Assembly: GCA_002286855.1 (NCBI GenBank)
Contig: NRSV01000045.1
Span: 124,001-188,000, forward strand
Direction of reading: 5' to 3'
From: Bipolaris cookei
Taxonomy: Eukaryota; Ascomycota; Dothideomycetes; Pleosporales; Pleosporaceae
DNA length: 64,000 nt
How positions within the stretch are numbered: position 1 is the stretch's first letter; each line of letters opens with the position of its first letter. A program made the position numbers and the translations under genes. The notes beneath the pieces were generated by a model. The model was not told the origin of the DNA. It saw nothing but the letters and a program-made list of their open reading frames with translations, and did not search any database. This document shows, in pieces, positions 33,414 to 45,376 of this stretch.

Positions 33414-36400
33414 TCAGACAGAAGTAGGCTCTTCGGGCGTGCCACTGACGCCCTCACTCTCCGCTTCGGGGCTTTTGTGAACAGACCTAACACTGTCTTC
33501 CAGGAACCTGCCTTCGTTCTCATGCCCACCAGTGTCTTTGTTGGCGGTACCAACGACTTCTTCTATCATGGCCGCAAAATCGACAGTCATGCCACCCACA
33601 TTCATCTTCAGCAGCGTGACTGGGTCGGAGCCATTGCTGGCGTCCATACTGGAGCGCTTGGAGTTATCGTCCATACCTAGCAACATGGCTTCATTGTCAA
33701 AGAAGTTTTCTCCATTCCACATTCCAGCAGTAGATGTGTTGGGGTCCTCATAAAGATCGAAGCCTAGACCCATGGACCCAGTTTTTGAGGGTGAGCTACT
33801 CATAGGCATGTCGCTCGACAAGAAGTCATCAGCCAAGAGCTCGCTGAACTGTGCACCAGTATGACCAGGAGGAGTGAAGATAGGAAATGAGGAAAAGTCA
33901 AAATTTTGAGAAGGTGATGAGATGGGGTGGTCTGACAGAAGAGCATTGAGTTGGCGTGTGAACGGGGTATCCGGAGCAGCAGTCGCCATACGGTTGCCTC
34001 GAGGAGTAAATCTGCTCCGCGAGGGCGTGGTAGGTATCTCGCCATTTTCAGTACCTCGTCTCGGCGTCAGGGCGGCGCGCTGTCGAGTCCCAGGAGTGGG
34101 TGTTTTCAAAAGATCTTCAGCTATCCGATCTTGCTTCGGCGTTGTCTTAGGGGAGCGGGAGTCTTCGAAAAGGTGGTCAAGCTCGGCAGCCTCCAATGTA
34201 GGTGGAGGTGGGCAGTTCTCCTTATCGGGGTTATCCTGCTCAACGACAACTGTTTGTACTACAGTCCGCTCAAACCAGTTTGTCTTTTTCGTCTCGCAAG
34301 GAATACATCCATCATGCCCTATTCCAGCGTTCTCGCATCGACCACATGGCCGTTCTCGGTCGCAAGCTCTCTTGAGTTCTTTGCACCGTTGGCAACGAGG
34401 CTTTTTAGGCGCATCATCGTCATGTGCATGCATAGGAGTAGCGACAGGACCAGTCGCCTGTTGAGTCACAGTCTTGCGCTGACTTTGCTTCCGAGGCGAG
34501 GGGAAAAGTAATCGCCGTGTAGGCTTCGGTGTAAGATCTTGTTCGAGATTGATAGGCAAAGCCTTGCTTCCTCTGACGCCTACAGGGCTTGATTGGATAG
34601 CTCGTCTGAAAGCAGCTTGGGCATTGCTGGCATCCATTTCACGTGCGCCGAATGGGACCTTTGGTGGTGCCATCTCTCCGTCGAATGTTCCATCAACTGA
34701 TTTCCCGCCTAGCTCCTGCTCGGCTGGCATGGTAGATTCTGTCTCTGGAAAAGCGGCGTCCGACATGAGCTCATCACCAACAGTCGATTTGGAGCGTGCT
34801 CCAATCTTCTGTTCTCGCTTGCGCTTTGCTAGTCGCGCAGACCTGTCCCATACTTTTTGCGGCCGCATCGAAAACTTCTTAATAAGCCAAAGTCCACATG
34901 GGTTACACAGATTAAGCTCTTGGAAAGCATCACCAGATTTCGCCGCCATCATGTCCTTGTCTTGACGTGTCAAGTTGTTTTTGAAGATACGGTACTTTGG
35001 CTCGCCATCTGTCTCAGGAGTTGGTTCGATTACCTCGTAGGCAATGATGTCTGTACTAGCTGAATCAGTGGACAGTTCAATGCCACTAGGCGAACCATTC
35101 TCCACTCGAGTGTAGGCTTTTCTCCAAGTAGGAGTATCGATTTCTCCGCAGTTGACACAATGCGGTGGCATTTCACCTTTCCTGATAGCAGCGTCCAATC
35201 GATCCTTGATATATCGCTTCCTCTTAGCACCAGAGCCGCTTCGAGTGTAGCCACACTCCGAGGGTGTTGGTGCGTCCGACATGGGTTCACCTGTTCCAGA
35301 CCAGGTTTGTGATCTAGGAAGTCCTCGTGCCTTGGGTTGCTTAGGTTGTTTCGCTGGTAAATTTGGCGTGGCAGAACGGCTGTATACTTGTGCTTCGCAT
35401 TCAGCGGCGGGTGAGATTTGTGAAGCAATGCCATCGGGTGACCCAGCAGTAGAAAATGTCGCATGTGACTTTTCTCGAGTCTGAGCCTTTTCTACAGATC
35501 CAGATTGGAACGCGTCGCCAGTAAGAGGTCGTCCGCTGACCGAATTGTTGTCGTGATCATTTATTGCCATCCTTGATAATAGATCACTTTCGCTTTTCGG
35601 ATTTTGTCCCTGAAAATATACACAATTGAGAAGATCCTGGTCCATGTTGTCAAAGTCGAACGGCTGGGTACTGCCCATATCCATCTCAATACTTTCAGTG
35701 ATTGGTTGAGCGGCTGATCCTCGGCGATATTGTGCTGCTTCATGGCGTGCCCATGAACCATCCCCACAGTTCATGCCATCAATGTCCCGTCCCATGGGGA
35801 TATCACTAACAAAACCCGAATCGTTGAGGGGTAGTGTTGGTAGATTTGGACTGGAAGGAGCAGGTGATATGGTCCGCCGGGGTGCGATTGGTGGTGAAGA
35901 GGGCATCTCATTCGGTGTCTCACTTGGGCTTCCTTCTCTTTCGTCTGCTGATTCCATAGCATTGTCTGAAAAGGTACTAGGTTCGTAAGGGGACATGTAT
36001 GGCCGTCCTCCGTCCATCGATGCATGCCTCAGAGCGCTTGGTGCAGGGGGACGACGAGCACCTCGCTGTCCTAGTTTTTCGCCTGGACGAGGAGTTGGTG
36101 CGCGAGGGACCATGTCTGCGGCAGCTCCAGCAGCATTGAAGGTTGGCTTAAGGAGGCGTACCGATGCTGCTGTACTAGCGGTCACTCGGAGTGAGTCATT
36201 ATGAGCAGTCAGGGGCGTATTCCTTGGTCTCGTGGTCTGTGTGATTCGAGCCCTCTTCTTCGGGGGACCGTCGTCTTGCGGTTCCACAACATACGGATCA
36301 CTAAATTGGTATTGTTGGGTTGACGGTGGGGCTTCACTACGCACAGAAGCCCGTGATGTTGGACGTGAAGGTGGATTATATTGATAGTGATGGAAGGAAA

Positions 36401-37350
36401 TGGTGCTCATGGCGGGGCTAGAAGGTCTAGTTGGTTGGGACATGAAGGACGTATTCGATTGGTCGTAGAATGATTCGTTACGGACGGGCTCCTGCGAGGG
36501 GCTTTGGCGGGTAAGCATCTGGTGGAAAGGCTCAACACCACCAACGGAATGACGTGGCGAAGGCTGAGCAGAGTGGGTCGTAGTTGGCTGGGCCAGGTGA
36601 CCAAGCATAGGATTTTCTTTCAGGAAGTCTGACCAGGCGTTGTAGTCAAATCCTTCTGGCATCATTTGGCTGAGACTATGATACCGCTCCATATTCTCCA
36701 CATATTCTTTCTGCATGCACGTCGGAACAGGCACCAGCTTCAACTTGACTTCTAAAGTCTCTTTGATACCATTCGAAAAAATGCCAAGAATATTTTTACA
36801 CACACGACCTGTGACCATGGTTTGGGAGTCTTTGGCAGGAGCATTGGGTGTCGATGATGCAGAAGCTAGAAGCCACGATAGCATACCCTGTCCAACAAGC
36901 GGTGTTTCGTACTCGGAAAAGTCATAAGCGTACACGGTGTAATCGTGTCCTAATTTGGCTACAAGCTCAGGACTGTGGCGGTGAGCAATGCGTCTTACAT
37001 GACCAATGGAAGTTTGCTGTAGCCTACCTTGCAGTGACAATAGCCTGAATGCATGTCTTGAGTTCGATGACTCCCACCTCGGTAGTCTCGTCCAGCGAAA
37101 CGACAGGAATGTTGAGGACATTTGGCAGACGAGCGAGACAGTTTGATTTGTTCTGATCGTCAAACGTATACAAAACCTTGACTGGATGAAGAGCCGTGTT
37201 AGATCAGAGCGTGATGATGAACCGAATCTGTTTACCTCGCATTTGCCGGCGCGGAATCTCGTCCATGACGCCATCCTCGGCACCAGCAACAGGAGTTGAG
37301 ACATGCTGCAAGGCACCCGTCTCTGGCGTAATACTCGAAGGAGTCGACAT
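33414..37350 (-). CDS. AMS2: AMS2/SPT21-like GATA factor with added C6 zinc cluster
   Basis: Large regulator of 1275 residues from three exons: 37350-37236, 37181-37028 and 36972-33414. The N-terminal 130 residues (VKVLYTFDDQNKSNCLARLP, VIELKTCIQAIVTASPELV, YDFSEYETPLVGQGMLSWLL) match the SPT21/AMS2 family, which controls histone gene transcription around S phase. At about 690 lies a GATA-type finger CVNC..TPTWRK..CNPCGLW, with roughly 80 residues between the two CxxC pairs instead of the usual 17-20. At about 945-980 is a complete C6 cluster (CQRCKELKRAC, CGRC, final Cys after eight residues). The intervening regions are low-complexity. Three ACGCGT boxes lie upstream. Family placement is strong; the role of the C6 cluster is unknown. 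Confidence 0.9.
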
Positions 37351-38103
37351 AGCTGACTATGGGCTTGACGAAGGATAGGCAGGCCGTGCCGTAAAAAAGA
37401 GGAAGAGCGCCGGGAAATGGACGGGATATGATCAATGTCGTATCGCGATCGGTGGCTGGCGTGTGATCATAGCGGACGCGTTCTTGGAGAACAAAGAAGC
37501 GAGACTAAGATCAAGTGGGAAGCAAAATTGGCGGGGGGAAAGGGGCCTGTTATGTATTCCGGTAGACGCGAGATGCGAAACAGGCACCAGCACACGCAGA
37601 TCGGCTAAGAAAGGGGAATAAAAGGGTGTCGTCAATGATGTCGTGTGCAATCGAAGTGAAGATGGAGGCACGAGCTTAGAGGTTTCCAGCTACCCGCGCC
37701 GCGCTAACGCCGGGAGAGGGCAAAGACGCGTGACGCACCATGGATCTGGCCTTATGGCCCCACTCTCTACGCGTACTGATTGGCCCGGCGCCGGAAAAAC
37801 TGCAGCCCGCGCTTCATCTCAGCCAAGCTCGATCACTTCATCGCCCTGCCTCACCATTATCGCCGACCGCTCCACTTCATCCAAGCTCGTTGCCGTGGTG
37901 TTCTTCCTCTCTAAACTAGGTCAGTCTTTCCGCCACTGGTCTGTGCACTTCTTTTGCTCGACCCAATCCTTGCGCAGTACCTGTTCGAGCTGCAAATCAA
38001 AATTCGAAGGCAGAAGCTGAGGACTCAGGTTATTAACAGCAATCAGAAATAGAGGTTCTTTTTCCTCTAGATCCGCGTTTAGTACCCCATACCATCTGTC
38101 AAA
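37351..38103. promoter_or_regulatory. Divergent promoter, AMS2-like and SMD2
   Basis: About 750 bases between outward-facing genes. It carries three ACGCGT elements, described separately. No other gene is seen. Confidence 0.6.
37476..37774. promoter_or_regulatory. Three MluI cell-cycle boxes (ACGCGT)
   Basis: ACGCGT occurs at 37476-37481, 37726-37731 and 37769-37774, which is 126, 376 and 419 bases upstream of the AMS2-like start codon. This palindrome is the MCB element bound by the MBF (Mbp1/Res) complex at G1/S in yeasts. Clustering next to a gene of a histone-regulator family suggests periodic expression. That is inference; SMD2 could also be affected. Confidence 0.55.
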
Positions 38104-38615
38104 ATGGTCGACGCGAAGATTCAGTGAGTAAAAGCACGCAAGCTCCAATAGCAAGCTCAGTACTGACACCTCACAGGGAGCTTCTTTCCAAGCCACGCTC
38201 CGAGTTAACGTATGTATCCTCCTGTACTATTCAATGGCACAAAGAGGCTAACGTTTCTACTTAGGGAATACGAGGTCGCGCAAGTCGAAGAGCATGAGCT
38301 CACCACCGGTCCTCTTTCTATTCTACAGACCGCCGTCCGCTCGCGCACACAGGTGCTGATTTCGTGCCGAAACAACCGCAAGATCCTCGCACGCGTGAAG
38401 GCTTTTGACCGCCACTGCAACATGGTCCTCGAGAATGCCAAGGAGATGTGGACCGAGACGCCGCGATTAGCCAACGGTAGCTATGGAAGGAAGGTTAACA
38501 AGGATCGTTTCATTTCTAAGCTGTATGTATAAGATATTGTCACATTTTGCGCAATGTACTGACTCTGGGTAGGTTTCTCCGAGGCGATTCCGTCATCCTT
38601 GTCTTGCTCTCATAA
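38104..38615 (+). CDS. SMD2: Small nuclear ribonucleoprotein SmD2
   Basis: Sm-ring subunit of spliceosomal U1, U2, U4 and U5 snRNPs. Four exons, 38104-38123, 38177-38209, 38265-38522 and 38573-38615, give 117 residues. The first two coding exons are 20 and 33 bases. Sm1 motif: TTGPLSILQTAVRSRTQVLI with RVKAFDRHCNMVLENAKEMW. Sm2 motif: KLFLRGDSVILVLLS at the extreme C-terminus. The usual short tail after this strand (an RNP-type ending in animal SmD2) is missing because a stop follows directly. Convergent with DAK1, stop codons 145 bases apart. Confidence 0.95.
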
Positions 38616-38760
38616 GAATCTGGACGCGACCTGGTGTTGAGACGGGAGTGCAAGATGGATGCACGCAATTTAGAGTTCGAATGCATTAAAAGTTATATAA
38701 TCGACGCCGCGAAGTCGGCGATGACCACCGAACGAATCAAAGAACGATACCCATCAACCT

Positions 38761-40741
38761 TTACTTCTTCAATCCGTCACTCAGGCCCAGCAGAAGTTCT
38801 GCGAGACCGTGCGCACCAGGGTCAGGGACTTCTTGGAATCCTTCGCCTCCAACGTACACCGTCCGCCCCAAGCTCGCTTTCATTCCTTTCGTTCCCTGCG
38901 CTCCTCCCTGCGCCGCCGTAGCTGCCTTGTCGACATCTTCTGTCTTGGATAGCGTCTCAATGAATGGATACAAAGCATCCATCAGCGTTCGATCGCCGGG
39001 CTTTGCAGGCGTATACTTGCCAAGTGCTTTGAGGGATGAGTCGAGAGTCTTGGCCCAAATTGAAGGAGTGACAAGTTGAGGGGAAGAAGGCGAATTCTTT
39101 CGCAATCCATGGGCTAGTGCATTCAAGAAGATGGCGTAAATTGCGCCTGACGTCCCGTCCATTGCTACTTCAACCACTTGAATGATTTTGTTTACGAAGA
39201 TCAGCAGATCATCTGTTTCTTTTGCCGTTTCGAGCATCTTCAGAATTGCTGTAGGGTGTCAGCATCAGGCAACAGTGCACATGTGATCAAGACCCTACCT
39301 TCTGCGCCACGTTTCAGTCCGATTCCACAATCGCCATCTCCCACAATCGTGTCATATCTAGTGACATCAGGCTCGGCAGCTATCAGTCTGTTCAGTGCAG
39401 TTGTCAATGCTGACTTCGCTTGAGCATAGTTTACTATTCGGCGTCAGTGCATGTCCTGTGTTGTGTCGTGCAGTACTCACTTCTTAAATCACTTGGCAAG
39501 ACTTCTTCTTCATCTACCTTTTCTTCATTTTTCTTTGCCTCTTCACGTCTTGCCCATGTGCTACTACTGATCGCTGCAGACCAACCACTCGCCTCAGCAG
39601 GTGCATCGAGTAGCTCAAGCATGGAAGCACCTAATGATTGTATGTCGGCGACTTTTAGCATGCTGATGCTGAAGCCAAGCCCGTTCAAACTCGTCATAAA
39701 AGTACCGGCGAGTATGCGCACAGGCTTGATTTTGAAGTTGTTCGCCAGCTGCTCGACAACCTCGTTTGTGATACCGCTCAACTCGAGCGGACTGACCCCT
39801 CCTAGGTTATTGATCAGCAGCACGACCTCGTCCTCTGCATTTATGGAAGAGAAGCTTCGATCTTTGTCTGCAACATCGAGACAGTGCGAAAGCATGGTTT
39901 TCACGAGACCGGGAAGATCGGTGGATTTGCGCTCCGAGCCAGCCTCATTATGAATGCCCATCCCGATCTCGACTTGGCCGTCTTTCAACTCATCGTCTTC
40001 AGGCTCTCGGCGACCTGGTACGTGGACATGTGCTAGTGAGGATCCAATTGAGACGGTATTGTCGGCGACGAGTTGCGCTACTCGCGTTACATCCTTGAGA
40101 CTCGCTCTGTATCTTGTTAGTGAAACTGCCTTTTCACCATTACTCTGGTTGGCATCGCTCCATACCCTTTTGCTGCAAGCGCCCCAGCAATTTTCTGGAC
40201 AAGCACGGTTCCGGCGATGCCTCTTCGTCCTACTTTTCCACCCCTGGCCCGCCCTACACCAGCGTCGTCACCTACAACCACCATATCGGCCTCGATACCA
40301 GCAGCACGTGCTTTTTCTACGGCCATACCAAAATTCAGCACGTCGCCGGTGTAGTTCATTACAATCACGAGGACGCCCTTATCTTTCTGAATGCGATGCA
40401 AGATACACCTTCGTATCTGCTCTGCGCTTGGAGATGCAAATATGGTGCCTGCTACCGCGCCGGAAAGAAGACCTGCGCCAACGAAGGAAGCGAAAGAGGG
40501 CTCATGGCCGCTACCACCACCAGAGACGATGGACACCTGTGATGCGCCATTCTTGCGATATATGATTTTGTTCCCAATATCGCATTGCACGGACGGATTC
40601 GTCTTTGGGATGCTCAGAAGTGCCGTATTGATGAGGTGTGTAGGATCGTGAATAAAATGTTTTGCTGAGTACTGTTAGCTGTTGGCGTGCAATTGCACTA
40701 TGCTCTTGTTAGAATTTGATGCTGGAATGCGTACATGACAT
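38761..40741 (-). CDS. DAK1: Dihydroxyacetone kinase
   Basis: ATP-dependent kinase phosphorylating dihydroxyacetone (and glyceraldehyde) in glycerol catabolism and detoxification; cytosolic. Five exons, 40741-40735, 40664-40166, 40106-39481, 39433-39299 and 39248-38761, give 584 residues. The first coding exon is seven bases (ATGTCAT) and splices to give MSSKHFIHDPTHL, matching the family start. The DhaK domain has SGGGSGHEPSFASF, VMNYTGDVLNFGMAVEKA and GMGIHNEAG with the His that binds substrate covalently. A Glu/Lys-rich linker leads to the DhaL domain, whose nucleotide-metal motif is TIVGDGDCGIGLKRGAE, followed by DGTSGAIYAIFLNA and the GDRTLMDAL loop. All key residues are present. Confidence 0.95.
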
Positions 40742-41590
40742 GTCAATTTATCTTGACGTATGAGTGGCTCAAGACAATGCGTGATGAAGAGCAGGAAAGA
40801 CAATACGGTATACAGAGGAAAGAGGGAACCAAGTTTTATTAAGGAATTCTCAACCTTTGGCATCCGATCCGACGACACCTCATCGAAGCGCCCGTCCCGA
40901 TCGCTTGTTCTTCTTGTCATTTGACGTATGCCGGGGCGACACAGGGGATCGCGCGTCGGCCGTATCTCTCAGGTCCCTCTTGGACGGCCCCAAGAGCCCC
41001 AAGCGGGGTAGCGCAAACAAGAATGTGAGGGGTAACTAGAGTTATGGTGGGATTGTCGGGTTTTGCCCCGAGCCCCAACCTGTCAGCAGAGACAACGGCT
41101 TCCTTATTCAGGAATTCCCGAGCCCCGGCTCTTGATTCTTTTTTTATTTGTTGAATTGCTCCATCTGCTCATTCGCACAACAGGCACTCCGAATGCGGAT
41201 GTATTCCCTTGTTTTGCATCAAGGGCAATCGGAAGCGCATACTGAAACCGTTCGACATTTGACACTAACAGAGCAATCACTATGTATTTACTGCTATCTC
41301 GGCCATTCATCACAGTTCTGCTATACGTAATGGGCACCGGCACCCTGAGAAGTACAAGTAGTAATTGTTCGGTCATCATAGTCAATCATTTAGCACAACC
41401 CATGGATTTTACTATCAGGACACGTCCTTTATAATTTGCTCCCACTGACTGGCTGGTTCACAACCTCACAGCCATGAAAACAACACTCTTGGCGAGCCAT
41501 GCACATTTGTAGGCAAAACTTCCATTGGTTCACATCTGTGCTGATTGTACAGAGAGATACGGTGGCAGATTTACAGCCTCCTAGCCAGCA
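40742..41590. other. DAK1 upstream region
   Basis: About 0.85 kb of probable DAK1 promoter, then spacer before the F-box-like relic. No gene or clear element is seen. Confidence 0.5.
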
Positions 41591-41665
41591 ATATGCCCAA
41601 AAGCCTCGTCAAAAGACTGACCCGGTCATCCGTCGCAACTCGACACGCTACGCGGAACTACACTC

Positions 41666-41705
<40 letters not shown>

Positions 41706-42610
41706 AGTTCACTCTACACTCCGCCATACGGGATTATCCAGCACATTGGCACGTTTCTAGGCTATGCAGACCGTTTTTGCTTCGCATTAACGAGCTATAA
41801 ATATGCCGATGCCCTCCTCGCCACCTGCGATCTATTGGGCGTCGAGCAACCGCACGTCAAAGATATCAGGAGCATAATAGGAAGAGACCATTTCTACGGT
41901 CATGAATGCTGTTCCTGTGTCTGGATTGGACGCAGAGTTGGTCTGATATACTGTGTAGGATGCAGTTGACCGCATGCGCGTTTTAGGTTTCCAGAGGATA
42001 CGATAGCACGACCACGACACTTGCGCCGATGCTTCTAAGCAACCGACTGTCCCTTTTCTTGTGTCAACACAAGGAGTTTACCTTCTTGAAAATGGCTAGG
42101 TTGTTGCGAAAGAATGTGAGAAAAGGTCGTCAGAACAAGTTGGCGACTTTTTTCCATTGCATCGAGTGCTAGGAGCTTTCGTATCAAAGATACCGTCCAG
42201 GCCGATATTTATGTCCTCCCACACTATCTATTGTTCCCAAAACGCATGCAGTTACTCTTCGATCAAGGATTCTGCTTCTGAAGGTACCCTGGAGTGTGCC
42301 TGTCTTGGCTCAACAGACGAAAGACGCATTGACTCTTCTGAACCTTAAGATCTGTCCCCATATGACCGCATCTGATACCAAAGTCATCGAATGTATCGTG
42401 GGAGACCGTCGAGAGATTATGATGGAAGGCCGCTTCTCAAAGCGCATTAGCATTGAATGTAGCACTTGCCAAACAACGTTCAGCATCAAGAAAAGGGTCC
42501 CGTTCTACGAGATTGTGGTAGAAGTTAAACGAAGGCTAGGCCAGGTCAAATGGGAGGGCGACCCAATCTGGAGGGCGCATCTACCGAGGAGGAAAGCCGG
42601 CACTTCTTGA
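41591..42610 (+). pseudogene. Decayed F-box-like protein gene
   Basis: Fragments of an F-box-type protein common in Pleosporales appear in order but in different frames. First comes an F-box-like helix region (PPYGIIQHIGTFLGYADRF, then FALTSYKYADALLATC, at about 41720-41830) and a Cys-rich piece ending at a stop at 41967. Further stops follow at about 42036. Then, in another frame from about 42290, LNLKICPHMTASD, ECSTCQTTFSIKK and GDPIWRAHL appear, typical of the C-terminal end of this family. A dinucleotide repeat (41669-41703) sits in the N-terminal part. Stops and frame changes argue for a pseudogene; an unusual intron pattern is a weaker alternative. Confidence 0.5.
41669..41703. repeat. 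(AC)n microsatellite
   Basis: About 17 AC units within the F-box-like relic. In frame it would encode alternating His and Thr, which supports loss of constraint on that region. Confidence 0.9.
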
Positions 42611-44380
42611 TACTGGGGCTATCTGATACCGGCTGCAACCAAAGGTCGTGTAGTTCATCTCCACCAGACCCTCGCGAGTCATTGTGTCCCCGAGGAAACG
42701 TGCAATTCGATGTCAGTTATGTATGTGTGGCGTCAAGGGGGTGTGGGACTTTTTTTGCGGGCTGGATGGTTCAATGGTTCAATGTCTCGGGTATTGACTC
42801 TAGTGCTGGCAGCTGAATGCAAGGGACTAGACTAGCGGAACTACATAGCGCCATTCAAGACTGCCTTTCGATTTCTGAGTACAGGAGCGCCCTTGCTAGT
42901 GTGTAAACAAGACAAATTAGGATTGCTTGCATCTGCTAGTTCGCATTTATTTCCTTGAACTTGTGACCCTGACTTGTCTGCAAATGGCCTGTCTTGGTGT
43001 TTTAAGCCGTGAGAACGTAGTCTTCAGGCCACAAGTTTTCAAAAGATACTCAGCAGACATGTCGTATTCATGGCTTGATCTGAACGGACCCTGTCCAGAA
43101 GTATCGAGCCAGCCAGATGGTGGTGTGAGAAGAATGACAAGGCAGTCCTTTTCTTAGATGCCAACATCACGATATGCAGAGCCAAGAGTTGCGAGTATTA
43201 AACACAAATATAGCACCGCGTATGTAGCTGAAACAATGGAATACGAAACAGCGAAGAAAACCATATATCCCCATACTAACCAAATCCCGAGAACACCCTT
43301 TCGTAACGATTGCAAAAAACCCTTATTTCCCCCAGTGCTAGCGATCAACCTCGGTACTTACATCACCCCACAGAATCACCTCAACCAAACATCTTTATCA
43401 CACGAGCCCGATTAGCATCGACGTTCTATCCCAAAAAAATCACAGTGAGGCTGGCAAGTGCGGGCATCGAGGTCGCTAATTTCCCCTTTCAAACCCTCAT
43501 GAATAAACTTTCGGGTAATACTAATAAACAACTCCCTAAGTGCAAGTGCAAACAAAACAAGCGCCCCATGGCGCACTTCTAGACCTCGCAAATCAGCCGT
43601 GCCTTTCATTCCAGAAGGAGCTAATTACTAGGACTAAAAAGGGGTATGTGCGTGATGTTTCTGGGGAGCGGGCTGATGAGGCTATAGAGAGACATTTCCT
43701 TGTGCGGAAAGGGAACATGTCTTGTGACCTGTCTTTCAAGAAATAGGCATAGCGTGAGATGGGGGATGTTTGGCACTATTGTCTTCCTTCCACTGGAAAG
43801 GAAGCTGGGGCTTCGGTGGGTAAGTAAGTAAAATGTAACTATGCGCCCTGCCCATCCGGTGAAGTAAGTAGTAGAACAAGTCATGGGTCCCGGGGTCGCT
43901 TCGTAGCTATGCGCGTGAGAGAAGGAAAAAAAGGCGCCTTTATTCGGTCGCGGCGTGTCGTGAATAACTAGCTAGTTTGCTTCTGGTAGTAGCACTACTA
44001 AATTGATTTTCAGCTCTACATACCTCTTCGTACTAGGAACCGATCCCCCAACCGGCTACCCCGCCGAATCGTGATAGGGCTTTCTTTCCCAGGGCCCTTG
44101 CGATGACCCCCACTTTCCAATTAATTGAGGAACAAATCGCGGATCCTTTCTCTATATTCCTCTTGGTCACGCGGACAGGTGTTTTTGCGCTTTAAGTCGG
44201 ATTTGGGGAAGGGGAAAAAAGCCACCCGGTACAAACTCGTCTCTCCGTTTACCGTACGCCACTTCCTGGGCGAGAAGTTCGAGTTTTTTTGTGTGCTGCT
44301 ATTGTTGTGTCCTGTTCCCTGACTTGAGTGAAATTCTTTTCTTAGTTATATAGGAGTGCTGGTACGCACCCCCAACCGTC
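42611..44380. other. 1.8-kb intergenic region before the DUF1749 gene
   Basis: No supported gene. One antisense open stretch at 43158-43348 is hydrophobic (two possible membrane segments) but begins on a non-ATG codon and has no recognisable family. The last few hundred bases should hold the DUF1749 promoter. Confidence 0.5.
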
Positions 44381-45376
44381 ATGTCGTCGTCGGAAACCAC
44401 TACTATTCCTACTACTCCTGTCGCAATGGCATATCCTGGTACCGTGCACAAGTACTCCAAACGCCGAGTCGCATTCGAACACTCATACCTTAATCCTTTT
44501 GCTGATGCACCAAATACTATTCTCTGGGTAGGCGGCCTGGGCGATGGCCTTCTTACCGTCCCTTATCCGTCTGAAATCGCAAAATCGCTTCCGGATAATT
44601 GGGTCATAGCAGAGGTTTTGCTCGGCTCATCTTACCGCGGCTGGGGCACTAGCTCTCTCTCGCGCGATGCCCGCGAGCTGGCGGAATGTGTCTCATATTT
44701 CAAGCAATTGCGTCCAGGCAAGAAGATTGTCGTCATGGGCCATTCGACGGGATGTCAAGATATAATGGAATATCTTGTTGGCAAGGGGAAAGAGAAGCGC
44801 GAGGCTCTCGATGGTGTTATTCTCCAAGGCGGAGTCAGCGACCGTGAGGCATGGGAGGATTTTGCAAAGGAAGGAGAGAAAAAGGAGGCACTGGAGCAAG
44901 CCATTAAGCAAACTAAAGAATTGATCGATGCAGGCAAGGGAAAGGAGATTTTGTCAATAGAGGACAATGTCGTATTGAAGGAGATGGGAGGACCCCTCAA
45001 CGCATACCGCGCGTATTCATTGCTTGCAAAGGGCGGCGACGACGATTACTTCTCCAGCGACCTTTCAGATGAGCACTTTACCAAGACTTTTGGCAAGATC
45101 CCCAGGACCACGCCGGTGTGCTTCTTACTCGGCTCCGAGGATCCTTATATCCCTGCTTCAGTCGACAGAGAAGCATTAATAGAGCGATGGACGAAGATAA
45201 TGCGGGGAAGAGGCCGCATTGTCGATGACGAGGATGGCGGTGTTATCCCTGGTGCTCATCACAATCTTGAAGATGATCCCGAACATGTTGTTGAAGACTT
45301 GGTGCAGAGAGTTTGTGGCTTTGTTACTGGACTCGACGAGAATCGAGCGTGGAAAAATGCTGGATCGCATTTGTAA
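44381..45376 (+). CDS. DUF1749 alpha/beta hydrolase, SidJ-like
   Basis: Single-exon protein of 331 residues. The alpha/beta hydrolase core shows LWVGGLGDGLLTVPYP near the N-terminus (oxyanion region), the nucleophile elbow GHSTGCQD at about 121, LLGSEDPYIPASV with the acid residue at about 255, and the His in PGAHHNLEDD at about 290. Family members include Aspergillus SidJ, which hydrolyses fusarinine C siderophore inside the cell, and an uncharacterised fission-yeast protein. Hydrolase fold and triad are clear from sequence. Siderophore substrate is inference, since not all DUF1749 proteins are SidJ. No other siderophore gene is nearby. Confidence 0.88.
   Translation: MSSSETTTIPTTPVAMAYPGTVHKYSKRRVAFEHSYLNPFADAPNTILWVGGLGDGLLTVPYPSEIAKSLPDNWVIAEVLLGSSYRGWGTSSLSRDARELAECVSYFKQLRPGKKIVVMGHSTGCQDIMEYLVGKGKEKREALDGVILQGGVSDREAWEDFAKEGEKKEALEQAIKQTKELIDAGKGKEILSIEDNVVLKEMGGPLNAYRAYSLLAKGGDDDYFSSDLSDEHFTKTFGKIPRTTPVCFLLGSEDPYIPASVDREALIERWTKIMRGRGRIVDDEDGGVIPGAHHNLEDDPEHVVEDLVQRVCGFVTGLDENRAWKNAGSHL

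Noticed and set aside
43154..43348. Hydrophobic 64-codon antisense frame, possible small membrane protein
   Set aside because: It starts on TTG, has no upstream exon I can support, and lacks any recognisable family.
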